64,000 bases of DNA from Roseivirga sp. UBA6052 (GCA_002427755.1 DIYO01000001.1:124001-188000), one strand, 5' to 3'; numbered from the stretch's first letter, positions 51,741 to 60,470 are shown. The notes: generated from the sequence alone by a model not told the origin. Made by a program: numbers and translations.

Positions 51741-52469
51741 ATGAGTAGTCTTAAGGTCCTTATCGTTGAAGATGATCCAATGATCGCAGAAAGTCTTCAA
51801 GATATCTTAGAGTTATTAAATCATTCTGTAGTAGGTATTGCCGATAATGCGGATACAGCTATTGAAATGTGTAACGAACATGATCCTGAACTGGCCTTAC
51901 TTGATATTCAAATTGCAGGTGATATAGATGGTATAGAATTGGCTGAGTTGCTTACAGATCAGTTTGATTTCCCGATCATATTCAGTTCAGCTTTTGCCGA
52001 TGAGAGAACTTTGGCTAGGGCGAAGAAAAGAAAGTCGTTCGGTTATTTAGTGAAACCTTATGGTGCAAAGGATGTAAATGCGGCAATAGAAGTTGCTATG
52101 TCTGCATTTGATCGCTTGAAAGAGGCGGAGGATAAGCCTCAGCTGACTAAAATTGTTGATGATTATATCTTTCTAAAAGTTGATTCTAGGCTCATTAAAG
52201 TAAAGATCAATGACTTGCTTTATGTTGAAGCGAAAGGTGATTATGCCCTCTTTAAAACGGCTGAGAAGGGGTATATAGTGCACTCTACTATGAAGCGAGT
52301 TCAAGAGAGGCTCGAGGAATATAATTTCGTAAAAGTGCATCGCTCTTATGTGGTTAATCTGTCTAAGATCATAGACATAGAAGAATCTAACCTTCTCATT
52401 GAGAATAAAGTAATTCCAATTTCTAGAGCGAATAAGGAGAATCTAATCAAGAAGCTTAATCTCCTTTGA
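51741..52469 (+). CDS. LytTR response regulator paired with PAS kinase
   Basis: The 242-residue protein has an N-terminal receiver (about 1-120; acidic pocket EDDPMIAE, phospho-Asp in DPELALLDIQIAG, Lys in YLVKPYGA) and a C-terminal LytTR DNA-binding domain (about 140-240; DYIFLKVDSRLIKVKIND, FVKVHRSYVVNLSKIIDIE). It is encoded right after the PAS kinase. The CAsTTATCGAA array (48881-48962) is the probable binding site, and a two-copy version before the glycosyltransferase gene at 54264-55460 suggests that gene is also a target. Confidence 0.93.
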   Translation: MSSLKVLIVEDDPMIAESLQDILELLNHSVVGIADNADTAIEMCNEHDPELALLDIQIAGDIDGIELAELLTDQFDFPIIFSSAFADERTLARAKKRKSFGYLVKPYGAKDVNAAIEVAMSAFDRLKEAEDKPQLTKIVDDYIFLKVDSRLIKVKINDLLYVEAKGDYALFKTAEKGYIVHSTMKRVQERLEEYNFVKVHRSYVVNLSKIIDIEESNLLIENKVIPISRANKENLIKKLNLL

Positions 52470-52488
52470 TAAATACTTACATATAAGG

Positions 52489-52517
52489 TTGACTTACCAA
52501 TGAAGTGACTACCTTTG
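52489..52517 (+). promoter_or_regulatory. Promoter of the DEAD-box helicase gene
   Basis: TTG (52489-52491) lies 18 bases before TACCTTTG (52510-52517), an exact -7 box of the TAnnTTTG type. A transcript would begin near 52524, so the upstream GTG at 52505 cannot be the start of the helicase; TTG at 52541 is preferred. Confidence 0.6.
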
Positions 52518-52540
52518 TGGCTCACTTTCAAGCATTTTTA

Positions 52541-54262
52541 TTGAGTACGTTTCATAAACTAGGGCTTTCAGATTCATTATTGAGTGCTCTTGATCAACTC
52601 GGTTTTGTCCAACCTACCGAAATTCAACAAAAGGCAATTCCCTTTCTTCTTGGCGAACAAGACAGAGATTTTATTGGCTTAGCACAAACCGGTACGGGTA
52701 AGACCGCTGCGTTTTCTTTACCACTTATAGAGATTACTGATTTAGGAATAGATCAAATACAGGCTGTTGTTCTTTCACCGACTAGGGAATTGGCTCAACA
52801 GACTGCAAAGGAAATCCAAACGTTTACTGCGAAACTTAAAGGATTTAGGTCTGAGATTGTGTACGGGGGTGTAGATATTCAAAGACAAATTAGAAATCTC
52901 AAAAATACGCCACATGTACTTATAGCTACACCAGGTAGATTGCTTGATTTAATGAGAAGAAGAGCAGTAAATCTTAGTGGGGTAAAGAAAGTAGTGCTAG
53001 ACGAGGCTGACGAAATGTTGAACATGGGTTTTAAGGAGGATATTGACAATATCCTCGAAAAGACGCATGACTCAGCTTCTATTTGGTTGTTCTCTGCAAC
53101 TATGGCCAAAGATGTTCGTGCTATTGTAAATAGCTATATGAGTGACCCATACGAGGTTGCTGTGAACACCAAACAAAAGACCAATACTGATATTAGTCAT
53201 CAGTATGTTGTTACAAAGACCGGCAATAAGCTAAGTGCTATTCGTAGGTTTTTGGAGCTTTATCCTGCTATGAGAGGGGTAATGTTCTGCCGAACAAAGA
53301 GAGAAACCCAAGAGATAGCGAATCAGCTTTCTGAATATGGCTTTGGTGTTGAGGCATTACACGGAGATCTGTCACAAAACCAGAGAGATGCGGTAATGTC
53401 TAAATTCAAATCTCGTAGCATGCAATTGCTTATTGCCACGGATGTTGCTGCTAGGGGTATAGATGTGGCTGAGTTAAGTCATGTGTTTCATCATAAATTG
53501 CCAGACCAACCTGAGAACTACACGCACCGTAGTGGAAGAACCGGTAGGGCAGGTAAGAAAGGTATTTCTATTGCTTTCATTAATCCTAGAGAGAATCGAA
53601 AGATTAGGGAACTTGAGAAGCTGAATAATATCACATTCGAGCTAATCGAAGTACCTACGAAATCTGAGCTTCAAGGCGTAAAAATCAATAACTGGGCAAA
53701 TCTAATTCTCGAAACTAAGGTAGACGAGCTGGCAGAAAAAGTGATGCCTGAAGTTGCGGATAAGTTCTACCATTTGTCTAAAGAAGATTTACTAAAAAGG
53801 CTTATTTCTACTCAGCTAGACCATCTTATGAGTCAAGATAAGGAGGCTGAAGACATTAACGAATATGATGGTAAAAAGCCGAATGTATCTTCGAAAAATG
53901 AGACTGAGCGTTACTTTATTAATGTAGGGGCAATAGATGGTGTGACTGCAGGAGATCTAGTTCATTTCTTATCAGATATTACTTCGATTAATCGAAAGCA
54001 GTTCAGCAACTTTTCCATTCAGAAGAACTGTAGTTTCTTTGACCTGCGTGCTACTGAGCCACTAGATTTTGATAAGCTTTTTGAATATGTAGAAGTGAAT
54101 GGACGCTCTATTCGAGTAAATAGAGATGTAGATACGCCTAAACGAAAAGGAAGAGGTGACAATAAATCAAGGACAAAACAAAAGCGATCTCACTTTTCCG
54201 CTGATCCTGTCAGTAGGAAAGGAAGAAACCGCTCTAAATCTAAAAGAAAGGGAAGAAGGTAG
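52541..54262 (+). CDS. DEAD-box RNA helicase, DbpA-like C-terminus
   Basis: The ATP-dependent RNA helicase (573 residues from the preferred TTG at 52541) shows Q motif (FVQPTEIQQKAIP), Walker A AQTGTGKT, PTRELA, DEAD box in VLDEADEML, SAT in LFSATM and the second domain with HRSGRTGRAGKKG. Residues about 465-545 form a DbpA-type RNA-binding domain (YFINVGAIDGVTAGDLVHFL) followed by a basic tail. It likely acts in ribosome assembly or cold adaptation. A frame from GTG at 52505 adds 12 codons that overlap the promoter. Its stop codon lies in a hairpin shared with the convergent gene. Confidence 0.93.
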   Translation: MSTFHKLGLSDSLLSALDQLGFVQPTEIQQKAIPFLLGEQDRDFIGLAQTGTGKTAAFSLPLIEITDLGIDQIQAVVLSPTRELAQQTAKEIQTFTAKLKGFRSEIVYGGVDIQRQIRNLKNTPHVLIATPGRLLDLMRRRAVNLSGVKKVVLDEADEMLNMGFKEDIDNILEKTHDSASIWLFSATMAKDVRAIVNSYMSDPYEVAVNTKQKTNTDISHQYVVTKTGNKLSAIRRFLELYPAMRGVMFCRTKRETQEIANQLSEYGFGVEALHGDLSQNQRDAVMSKFKSRSMQLLIATDVAARGIDVAELSHVFHHKLPDQPENYTHRSGRTGRAGKKGISIAFINPRENRKIRELEKLNNITFELIEVPTKSELQGVKINNWANLILETKVDELAEKVMPEVADKFYHLSKEDLLKRLISTQLDHLMSQDKEAEDINEYDGKKPNVSSKNETERYFINVGAIDGVTAGDLVHFLSDITSINRKQFSNFSIQKNCSFFDLRATEPLDFDKLFEYVEVNGRSIRVNRDVDTPKRKGRGDNKSRTKQKRSHFSADPVSRKGRNRSKSKRKGRR

Positions 54263-54278
54263 CCTAGTCGGCTACCTT
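54256..54278. terminator. Hairpin shared by two convergent stop codons
   Basis: AAGGTAGCC (54256-54264) pairs perfectly with GGCTACCTT (54270-54278) around five bases. It contains the helicase stop (54260-54262) and overlaps the stop of the convergent glycosyltransferase (54264-54266). There is no strong T-run, so termination efficiency is uncertain, but the position favours a bidirectional terminator. Confidence 0.6.
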
Positions 54279-55460
54279 AACAGTAGACAAATCTCCTTTA
54301 TATGAAGTTCTTTTGGCTTTATCCCAAGTAACTTTCTGATTTCCTCTGAAATATCTGATCCAGCCTAATACTACACATATGTGCATGAATACAAAGTAGT
54401 ATGGGATATGCAGCCCTTTGATTTTGGTTTTAGCTTCACGCAATGCATAACCAACAAAGGCAATCAGGTAGAATATGGTTTGCAGTCTAAACATCAGATC
54501 AAAAAACCATGACTCACCGGCAAGAACGACAGCTGCAATAAATGTGCCTACAAGAGCAAATGGCATTAATGTCCATCTCAATGCCCTATGGGATACATAC
54601 TGGAATGTCAGTTTACCATATTTAAAGAAGTTGAGCAGCGGTAAAAGCTTAATTACAGCTTGAATACCTCCAGCACTAATTCTTACTTTTCTCGTTTGTT
54701 CATCGGCCATGGTAGCTGAAGATGTTTCCATTGCTAAAGCTCCAGGTTCGTAGGCTACTTTATAACCTTGAGCTGCTAATTCCATGGTAATGATGAAATC
54801 TTCGATCAGTGTGTTTTTATCAACAGGTTTATATAGGTGAGTTCTTATGGCAAATAATTCACCAGCTGAACCCACCATGGTGTTGTACTCAGAATCTTTT
54901 CTTTTTAAGAATGACTCGTATTTCCAGTAAAATCCTTCTCCGGTTCCACTGGCAGAGTCTTCTTCTTGTTTTAAAATCGTTTTCTCTCCAGATACGGCCG
55001 CTATGTTAGCATCTTGGAAATGGTTAATCATTTTTCTCAAGCCGTCTGGATTGATCATCACATTGGCATCAGTAAATACTGTATATGGTGTGTCGATCAG
55101 TGGCATAACTCTATTCACAGCCGAAATCTTACCGTTTCTAGGTGCTTCGAAGAACAAAGTAGCTTCAAGATACTTCTCAATGATATGATTAGTACCATCA
55201 CTTGAACCATCCGTTACAAAGGCTACGTTTAACTTGTCTTTGGGATAGTCCAAAGCAAGTGAGTTTTTAATCTTGTCTTCTATTATGTCTTCTTCATTAT
55301 AAGCTGCTACCAGAAGGGTGACAGGGGGAAGATCTGAGTCTTCCAGTGTTGGTAGATTAGGCTTCTTTTTTTTGAACTTAACTAAGATGGCTAAGATTAC
55401 GCCATACCCTATAAAGTGATAGAATATGATAAAAACTGAAATCCAAAATAGAGCTTCCAT
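54264..55460 (-). CDS. Membrane GT2 glycosyltransferase
   Basis: The 398-residue protein has an N-terminal helix, a family-2 catalytic domain (VTLLVAAYNEEDIIEDKI, DGSSDGT, FTDANVMI for the metal-binding DxD, EDFIITMELAAQGYKV) and about four C-terminal helices. It should transfer sugars on the inner membrane face to a lipid-linked or growing exopolysaccharide. It is the last gene of the cluster and has its own upstream region with a two-copy CAsTTATCGAA-like site (55512-55546), so it may be controlled by the LytTR regulator. Confidence 0.88.
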   Translation of the reverse strand: MEALFWISVFIIFYHFIGYGVILAILVKFKKKKPNLPTLEDSDLPPVTLLVAAYNEEDIIEDKIKNSLALDYPKDKLNVAFVTDGSSDGTNHIIEKYLEATLFFEAPRNGKISAVNRVMPLIDTPYTVFTDANVMINPDGLRKMINHFQDANIAAVSGEKTILKQEEDSASGTGEGFYWKYESFLKRKDSEYNTMVGSAGELFAIRTHLYKPVDKNTLIEDFIITMELAAQGYKVAYEPGALAMETSSATMADEQTRKVRISAGGIQAVIKLLPLLNFFKYGKLTFQYVSHRALRWTLMPFALVGTFIAAVVLAGESWFFDLMFRLQTIFYLIAFVGYALREAKTKIKGLHIPYYFVFMHICVVLGWIRYFRGNQKVTWDKAKRTSYKGDLSTVKVAD

Positions 55461-55511
55461 AACTTTTAATTTATAATACTAAGTTACTCACCTAGAGTCC
55501 TTTAATTAGAA

Positions 55512-55546
55512 ATTATCGTTGAGTGTGCAACTATTATCGATAACTG
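55512..55546 (-). promoter_or_regulatory. Two CAsTTATCGAA-like sites, 21 bp apart
   Basis: On the minus strand CAGTTATCGATAAT (55546-55533) and CACTCAACGATAAT (55525-55512) are direct repeats offset by 21 bp with 11 of 14 identical positions. The first shares the ten bases CAGTTATCGA with the array at 48901-48952. They lie 52-86 bases upstream of the glycosyltransferase start codon. Confidence 0.6.
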
Positions 55547-55569
55547 ACAGATTCCTGAATTGTTAGGGC

Positions 55570-56454
55570 TCATATTTTTTGGAATCCAACACGGTTTAGT
55601 ATTAATCCGTGATAGAATGCTTTTATAAATGCCTTCAAATGCTGGTATTCTCTTTTTGCAAGGTGGAATAATAGGTTCTTAGGAAAGGCTAGGAGTAAAA
55701 AATAGGCTAGAAATATTAAGTATTGCTTCTTAGCGGCTTTCCTCATGAAATGAATCCTATTTCGGTTTTGATAATAAACCTTCAATGGGCTATTCTTACC
55801 TGTACTAATTGATTCTTTGTGTAGAATGCTAACGGTTGAGAGTACTTTTAATGAGTAGCCATAAGACTTGATAATTCGAGACCAATCTAATTCTTCATAG
55901 TACAAGAAGAATTCTTCTGGCATTAAACCACAGTCTTTAATTACTTCTCTAGGAATCATAACTGCAGCTCCATGAAAGTATGCAGTATCTATAAACTCCT
56001 CTTTTGGTTGCTCATGTATGAGTTCGTTTCTGCCAGTAAATTTGCTCACTTCAGTAAATCCAGCAAACTGAATTTTATCGGGATGATCGAAGTATTTAAT
56101 AAGGGGTGAAATAGCACCAATCTTATTAGGGCCTTCGAATCTTTCAAGCAGACGTTCTATCACGCCATCTTCTAATTCAGTATCGTTATTCAGTAGGAAG
56201 ATATAGTCTCCTGTGGATGCTTTGATACCAATATTGTTTCCTTTCGCAAAGCCCGCATTGTCTTTTACATTAATCACCTGAGTATTTGAATAATGTGATT
56301 TGTACAAACCAGCGTCATCATGCACTTGTGCATTATCAACTACAACTACTTCTAGATTGGGATAGCTTAGTTTATCGATGCTATCCAACAATTCTGTTGT
56401 GACTTTAGGTTGCTTATAATTAACTGTTACGATGCTTACTTTAGGAGTTTTCAT
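55570..56454 (-). CDS. GT2 glycosyltransferase, rhamnosyltransferase-like
   Basis: The 294-residue protein shows a soluble-type GT2 domain: SIVTVNYKQPKVTTELLDSI, EVVVVDNAQ, GNNIGIKASTGDYIFLLNNDTELE (metal-binding NND) and EEFFLYYEELDWSRI (acidic catalytic region). A hydrophobic segment near the C-terminus (LIFLAYFLLLAFPKNLLF) probably attaches it to the membrane. It lies six bases after the flippase gene within the exopolysaccharide operon. It likely adds one sugar of the repeat unit; the sugar is unknown. Confidence 0.88.
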   Translation of the reverse strand: MKTPKVSIVTVNYKQPKVTTELLDSIDKLSYPNLEVVVVDNAQVHDDAGLYKSHYSNTQVINVKDNAGFAKGNNIGIKASTGDYIFLLNNDTELEDGVIERLLERFEGPNKIGAISPLIKYFDHPDKIQFAGFTEVSKFTGRNELIHEQPKEEFIDTAYFHGAAVMIPREVIKDCGLMPEEFFLYYEELDWSRIIKSYGYSLKVLSTVSILHKESISTGKNSPLKVYYQNRNRIHFMRKAAKKQYLIFLAYFLLLAFPKNLLFHLAKREYQHLKAFIKAFYHGLILNRVGFQKI

Positions 56455-56460
56455 ATCTGC

Positions 56461-57795
56461 TTAATTGAATATGACTTCGTTTTGAACGATGGTTTTCTTT
56501 TTCATTTTTTGTCTTAGCTTAAGCTGAAACTTGATTGCCTGAGTCAAGTCTTTCAATGGACGGACCGGTGAGTGTTTTTTCATAGAGATCTGTCCAATGG
56601 AGATGGTGAGAATGATACTAGCTGATGTAGCAACGGCAGCACCTGTAACACCAAAGCTTGGTATCAGAATGATGTTCATTACCACATTTACTACAAAGCT
56701 GGCTACTAACATGTATAGGTTAATACCTGGTTTACCCATGGCATCTAATGTGAGTCCAAATACTCTACCTAATGGTTTGAACATCATACCAATGGCTAAT
56801 AAGGCGATTAGTGGAGCAGCTTCTATATAGTTTTCATCGGCCATAACATGTACAACCGTTTTATTAAGAATCATTAATACAATCGAAATGGGTACAACGA
56901 ACATCAGCAATCGCATTAACGACATGCCATATTCATTCTTTAGTTGCGCTATATTTCCACTTCTGAAACTCGCAGTAATTCTAGGGTAAATGACCTGCGA
57001 TAAAGCATGCAATGGCAACTCTGCGTAATTCATGATTTTTGTCGCAAAGTGATACAAGGCAATTGAAGCCGGATCTAAGAAATAGGCGATCATGATAATA
57101 TCTGCCTTGTGGAAAAGCATGGAAAGTAGGTTTGTTCCTGTGGCATACTTCCCAAAATGAAAGAGTTGAATAATGTGTCTCTTTTTTGGAGCTGTAAAGT
57201 GTAGTTTGGCTACATAGAGGTAGTAAATAACAGCTGGGAGTAAACTCACTGTTTGGATGTTTACAATATCTACTAGAGAGATCTGGTCTGCCGTAAATCT
57301 TACAATTAAGAGTACAGTTACGAATGTTATAAAGTAGATCAGGTTTACTAGAAAGTAGGTTTTGAATTTTTGCTTTGCTTGGCAGAATGTGGCTATAAAG
57401 AGTAAAGATCCTAATACCACTAACCCTTTCCAGGCATGTCTTAGAATTTCAATCAAAGCTTGGTCCTTTGTAAATAATGAAGGAACAAATGCTAAAAGAA
57501 GACCTAAAATCACCACAATTGTAAAGTTCAATGCAGTACCTGTAGATTTAAGAGAAAGGTTAGTAGGGTAGGCCACCATTAATCTAGATAACCCATTTTG
57601 CACCATCCCTTGACGTATAGAGTCTGCTATTGAAATAAAAGTGATGTAAAGTGCCCAAGTACCATAAACTTCTTTGGGTACTTGGTTTACAAGTATGACG
57701 AAGAGTAAAAAGTTTGCCATCAGGAAGGCAACTTGTCCTCCTAGTGCCCAAATGGTTTGGGATGCAAATTTGCTCTGTAGCAGTCTTTTGATCAT
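56461..57795 (-). CDS. Oligosaccharide flippase (Wzx/MATE-like)
   Basis: The 444-residue membrane protein has about twelve hydrophobic helices and the MVN/polysaccharide-export look of Wzx: FASQTIWALGGQVAFLMANFLLF at the start, LHALSQVIYPRITASFRSG and a C-terminal GVTGAAVATSASIILTISI. It should move the lipid-linked repeat unit across the inner membrane. Its ATG overlaps the stop of the upstream GT4 gene (TAATG), which implies translational coupling. Confidence 0.85.
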   Translation of the reverse strand: MIKRLLQSKFASQTIWALGGQVAFLMANFLLFVILVNQVPKEVYGTWALYITFISIADSIRQGMVQNGLSRLMVAYPTNLSLKSTGTALNFTIVVILGLLLAFVPSLFTKDQALIEILRHAWKGLVVLGSLLFIATFCQAKQKFKTYFLVNLIYFITFVTVLLIVRFTADQISLVDIVNIQTVSLLPAVIYYLYVAKLHFTAPKKRHIIQLFHFGKYATGTNLLSMLFHKADIIMIAYFLDPASIALYHFATKIMNYAELPLHALSQVIYPRITASFRSGNIAQLKNEYGMSLMRLLMFVVPISIVLMILNKTVVHVMADENYIEAAPLIALLAIGMMFKPLGRVFGLTLDAMGKPGINLYMLVASFVVNVVMNIILIPSFGVTGAAVATSASIILTISIGQISMKKHSPVRPLKDLTQAIKFQLKLRQKMKKKTIVQNEVIFN

Positions 57796-58943
57796 TATGC
57801 TGAAAGCTTAGTGTAAGTATCAATGGTCTGGTCAGCAATCTTATCCCAGGTGTAGCTTTCTTCTACTTGAATAATGCCATTGATTCCCATTTTATGAGCC
57901 TCCAACGGATTATCTGAGATGTATTTCATTGCTTTGATGAACTCTTCAGGTTTCTCATGATCACATAAGATTCCGTTAAAGTTGTTTTTTACCGTTTCTC
58001 TAATGGCCGGTATATCGGATGCGATAACAGGTATGGCATGGGCATTGGCTTCTAACAGAACGATACCTTGTGTTTCATAATGACTCGGAAGGATCAAACC
58101 TTGATAGTACTCCATAATCTCATGGATTACTTCATTAGATCGTTCCCCTAGGAGTCTAACCCTGTCTTCTAGTCCTTTTTCTTTTATAATATTCTTAATT
58201 CTCTGTTCGTATGGGCCACCGCCAATAATGTCTAGTACAATGTTAGGTCCTGCTTGATCCATGGCGCTTACAATCTTGGCTATCCCTTTTACAGGGTGAA
58301 GACGACCTACAAATAAGAATCTTGAGGTTTTAGGTATAACTAGCTTCTGTGCTTCGAAGCCACCTTGAACACCATTTGGTATTACTTCTACTCGTTGCTC
58401 TTTGCCTCTAAACTCATCTATGTGAGCTTTTAATGATTGACTCACTGAAATATTGAGCTTAGAAGCATTCATTAATCTTCTCTCAAAGATTCTAGCTAAG
58501 ACTTTGTGGAATTGACGATTGAAGTTGTACCACTTGAACCCTTTGATTTCCATTTCAATCAGTCCATGAACTGTAGACATCAATTTCTCTCGAATGGCTT
58601 TTACTGTATAGAGTAGGTAACCACTTCTACCTTGTGCATGAATGATATCGAATCTTTCATGATTGTTTTTAACCCAATTCTTGGCATACCAGTTGAATGA
58701 AATCTCTTCAGCTGCTATACTAATCAGTTTGATATATCTTCCTGGGAAGTAGGGTAGGCTAACAACTTCGATCCCTTCTTTAACAGTAGTAGTTTCGTTA
58801 GATCTATAAGGTCCACCGGTTAAGATGGTTACGTTATGACCTAGTTTGTTCATGGCTTTACCTAGTTCCCAAGTGTGTGTTTGTATACCGCCTTTGAATG
58901 TCCAAGGCATTGTTTTACAAACGAGTAGAATATCTAGTTTCAT
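57795..58943 (-). CDS. GT4 glycosyltransferase
   Basis: The 382-residue protein has the GT-B fold of family 4: KGGIQTHTWELGKAMNKLGHNVTILTGGP in the N-terminal half, then RFLFVGRLHPVKGIAKIV and the EX7E motif in SHYETQGIVLLEANAHAIPVIASD in the C-terminal half. It transfers a nucleotide-sugar unit to the growing repeat unit. Its start overlaps the stop codon of the 43-codon ORF (ATGA) and its end overlaps the flippase start, so three frames are coupled. Confidence 0.92.
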   Translation of the reverse strand: MKLDILLVCKTMPWTFKGGIQTHTWELGKAMNKLGHNVTILTGGPYRSNETTTVKEGIEVVSLPYFPGRYIKLISIAAEEISFNWYAKNWVKNNHERFDIIHAQGRSGYLLYTVKAIREKLMSTVHGLIEMEIKGFKWYNFNRQFHKVLARIFERRLMNASKLNISVSQSLKAHIDEFRGKEQRVEVIPNGVQGGFEAQKLVIPKTSRFLFVGRLHPVKGIAKIVSAMDQAGPNIVLDIIGGGPYEQRIKNIIKEKGLEDRVRLLGERSNEVIHEIMEYYQGLILPSHYETQGIVLLEANAHAIPVIASDIPAIRETVKNNFNGILCDHEKPEEFIKAMKYISDNPLEAHKMGINGIIQVEESYTWDKIADQTIDTYTKLSA

Positions 58944-59071
58944 GACTTAAGTGTTTTTTTGGCTTTTTTTTTGTCTATTTCGGCCATCTCTTTCTTTGAG
59001 ATATTTGCTCCGTATAGCATTGCAAGAATTGCAAAGGGTAGGAGTATGGGCCATGGCATTCCTTCAAACAT
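58940..59071 (-). CDS. Overlooked 43-residue membrane protein in EPS operon
   Basis: A short frame runs from ATG 59071-59069 to TGA 58942-58940. Its start overlaps the stop of the GT2 gene (TAATG) and its stop overlaps the GT4 start (ATGA), so both ends are coupled to neighbours. It encodes 43 residues: a short N-terminal MFEGMPWP, one transmembrane helix (PILLPFAILAMLYGA), then a charged Lys-rich tail (KKEMAEIDKKKAKK). The topology suggests a single-pass protein with a cytoplasmic basic tail, perhaps an assembly or anchoring factor. It is too short to be caught by usual length cut-offs; its function is unknown. Confidence 0.65.
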   Translation of the reverse strand: MFEGMPWPILLPFAILAMLYGANISKKEMAEIDKKKAKKTLKS

Positions 59072-60249
59072 TATTTATGTGCAAACTCGTGCTTTGTGTG
59101 GATGAATGTCTTTCTCGATTTGTTCATGAGAGAAAGCGCTTTAAACGTTGAGAACACCAATCTTGGTAAGGAGCTCAATATTCTAGTACTGTTCTTCATG
59201 AGTGCCATAAATGGTAGTACTAAGAAGTATGAGCCAACGGTTGCTACTAATCCGGCAAGTCCAATGAATCCCAATAGAGGGCTTCCAACAATAAAGCCGA
59301 GTGCACTAAAGAATGCTAACCCAAATGGAGTTAGAACCCTTGGCGGAAGTGCTAGCTGCATTACTTTATGGAAGTAGTCGAACTGACCTCTGAATAATCT
59401 AGTAATTGCACTGCCGATAGACTTAAAGAAGAAAGTATACTGTGCTTGTAACCAGCGGCCTCTTTGTTTGGCAAATGAGCCTGCACTAGCTACTTTTTCA
59501 TCGTATACTACTAAGTCTTCAGCGTAGTGTATGTATATGCCCAGTTTTGTAAGGGCTAATTCTAATTCCTTGTCAAAACCTCCAATAGCTTCTAGCTTGT
59601 ATATGAGGTCTTTGAATATTTGATAATCGAATACCATAGAAGAACCTGACAGCTTAGAGGAGAATCCTAATCGATTTGCTCCTTTACAGAGCATCTCTGT
59701 ATTCGCAGATTCTGATAAACCGTCCATTAAGGCGATAGAGGTTTGTTCGTTAGCTGCTCGTCTAATCCCTTGCACTACCTTATGTCCGCAGCTTAGATAA
59801 TGACTACTTCTGAATAAGTAGTTTACATTGGCTGTATTGTCAGCATCAAGAAGAACAACACCGTCATAATCGCCATCATATGCAGTCATGGCTGACTTTA
59901 AGGATTTTACCTTTGTGCTTTTGTCGAATTGAACTTCATGAACTTTAGCACCCATGTTTCTTAATACAGCATTAGTTTCTGGTTTAAGTCCATCACTGAT
60001 TACCACATAATCGAATTTAGATTTCGGATAGAGGTATCTCAACGCCATGTTCTTTTTGGTGCTGTGGGTGATCACGGCATCTTCTTTATAAGATGGAACG
60101 AGGACCAAGAATTTTCTTGGCATCCCATCGAACTTACACATGGGTTTACCTTTAGCTTTAGAAGCAAGCGCTAAGACGAGTTGGTACAGGCCACTTATTG
60201 CTAAATAGGCTGTAATAACTATTGCGAGGGTTAGGAATATCGAGGACAT
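59071..60249 (-). CDS. Membrane-bound processive-type GT2 glycosyltransferase
   Basis: The 392-residue protein has an N-terminal helix (IFLTLAIVITAYLAISGLYQLVL), a GT2 domain (FLVLVPSYKEDAVI, VVLLDADNTANV with D-x-D, EDLVVYDE) and the QRGRWLQAQY motif, equivalent to the Q-x-x-RW of cellulose- or hyaluronan-type synthases, then three C-terminal helices. It probably extends a polymer at the membrane, perhaps as the priming or main-chain transferase. Its upstream region holds a 19-bp palindrome (60391-60409) and a 20-bp-phased direct repeat (60332-60360). Confidence 0.88.
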   Translation of the reverse strand: MSSIFLTLAIVITAYLAISGLYQLVLALASKAKGKPMCKFDGMPRKFLVLVPSYKEDAVITHSTKKNMALRYLYPKSKFDYVVISDGLKPETNAVLRNMGAKVHEVQFDKSTKVKSLKSAMTAYDGDYDGVVLLDADNTANVNYLFRSSHYLSCGHKVVQGIRRAANEQTSIALMDGLSESANTEMLCKGANRLGFSSKLSGSSMVFDYQIFKDLIYKLEAIGGFDKELELALTKLGIYIHYAEDLVVYDEKVASAGSFAKQRGRWLQAQYTFFFKSIGSAITRLFRGQFDYFHKVMQLALPPRVLTPFGLAFFSALGFIVGSPLLGFIGLAGLVATVGSYFLVLPFMALMKNSTRILSSLPRLVFSTFKALSLMNKSRKTFIHTKHEFAHK

Positions 60250-60331
60250 AATTCTTCTTTTTAATTCAATGTAAAATTACCTCCTGATGGCCTGAAATAG
60301 GGTTTTATGCGACCATTCGACAATATTGCAT

Positions 60332-60360
60332 GACGAATGACCAAATGCTTAGACGAATGA
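60332..60360. promoter_or_regulatory. GACGAATGA direct repeat at 20-bp offset
   Basis: GACGAATGA occurs at 60332-60340 and 60352-60360, offset by 20 bp, with a related inverted ATTCG element near 60314. It lies about 80-110 bases upstream of the glycosyltransferase start (minus strand). The spacing is LytTR-like but the sequence differs from the other repeats in this window. Confidence 0.35.
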
Positions 60361-60390
60361 TAGTGGTGATTTTAAGAACTAATTGTAGTC

Positions 60391-60409
60391 AACTGAACAG
60401 TGTTCAGTT
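60391..60409. promoter_or_regulatory. 19-bp perfect palindrome (TetR-type operator-like)
   Basis: AACTGAACA-G-TGTTCAGTT is a perfect dyad in the 258-base region before the glycosyltransferase gene at 59071-60249. Its length and TGAACA/TGTTCA arms resemble operators of TetR-family regulators. No such regulator is encoded in the window. Confidence 0.45.
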
Positions 60410-60470
60410 TAATAATTGGACCTAATTAATTGACAGATGATTGGAGAAAAGAAACGGTATAAGCCCTAAA

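Noticed and set aside
52505..52540. GTG start for the DEAD-box helicase
   Set aside because: It overlaps the likely -33/-7 promoter, and the helicase family normally starts close to the LGLSDSLLSAL segment after TTG 52541.
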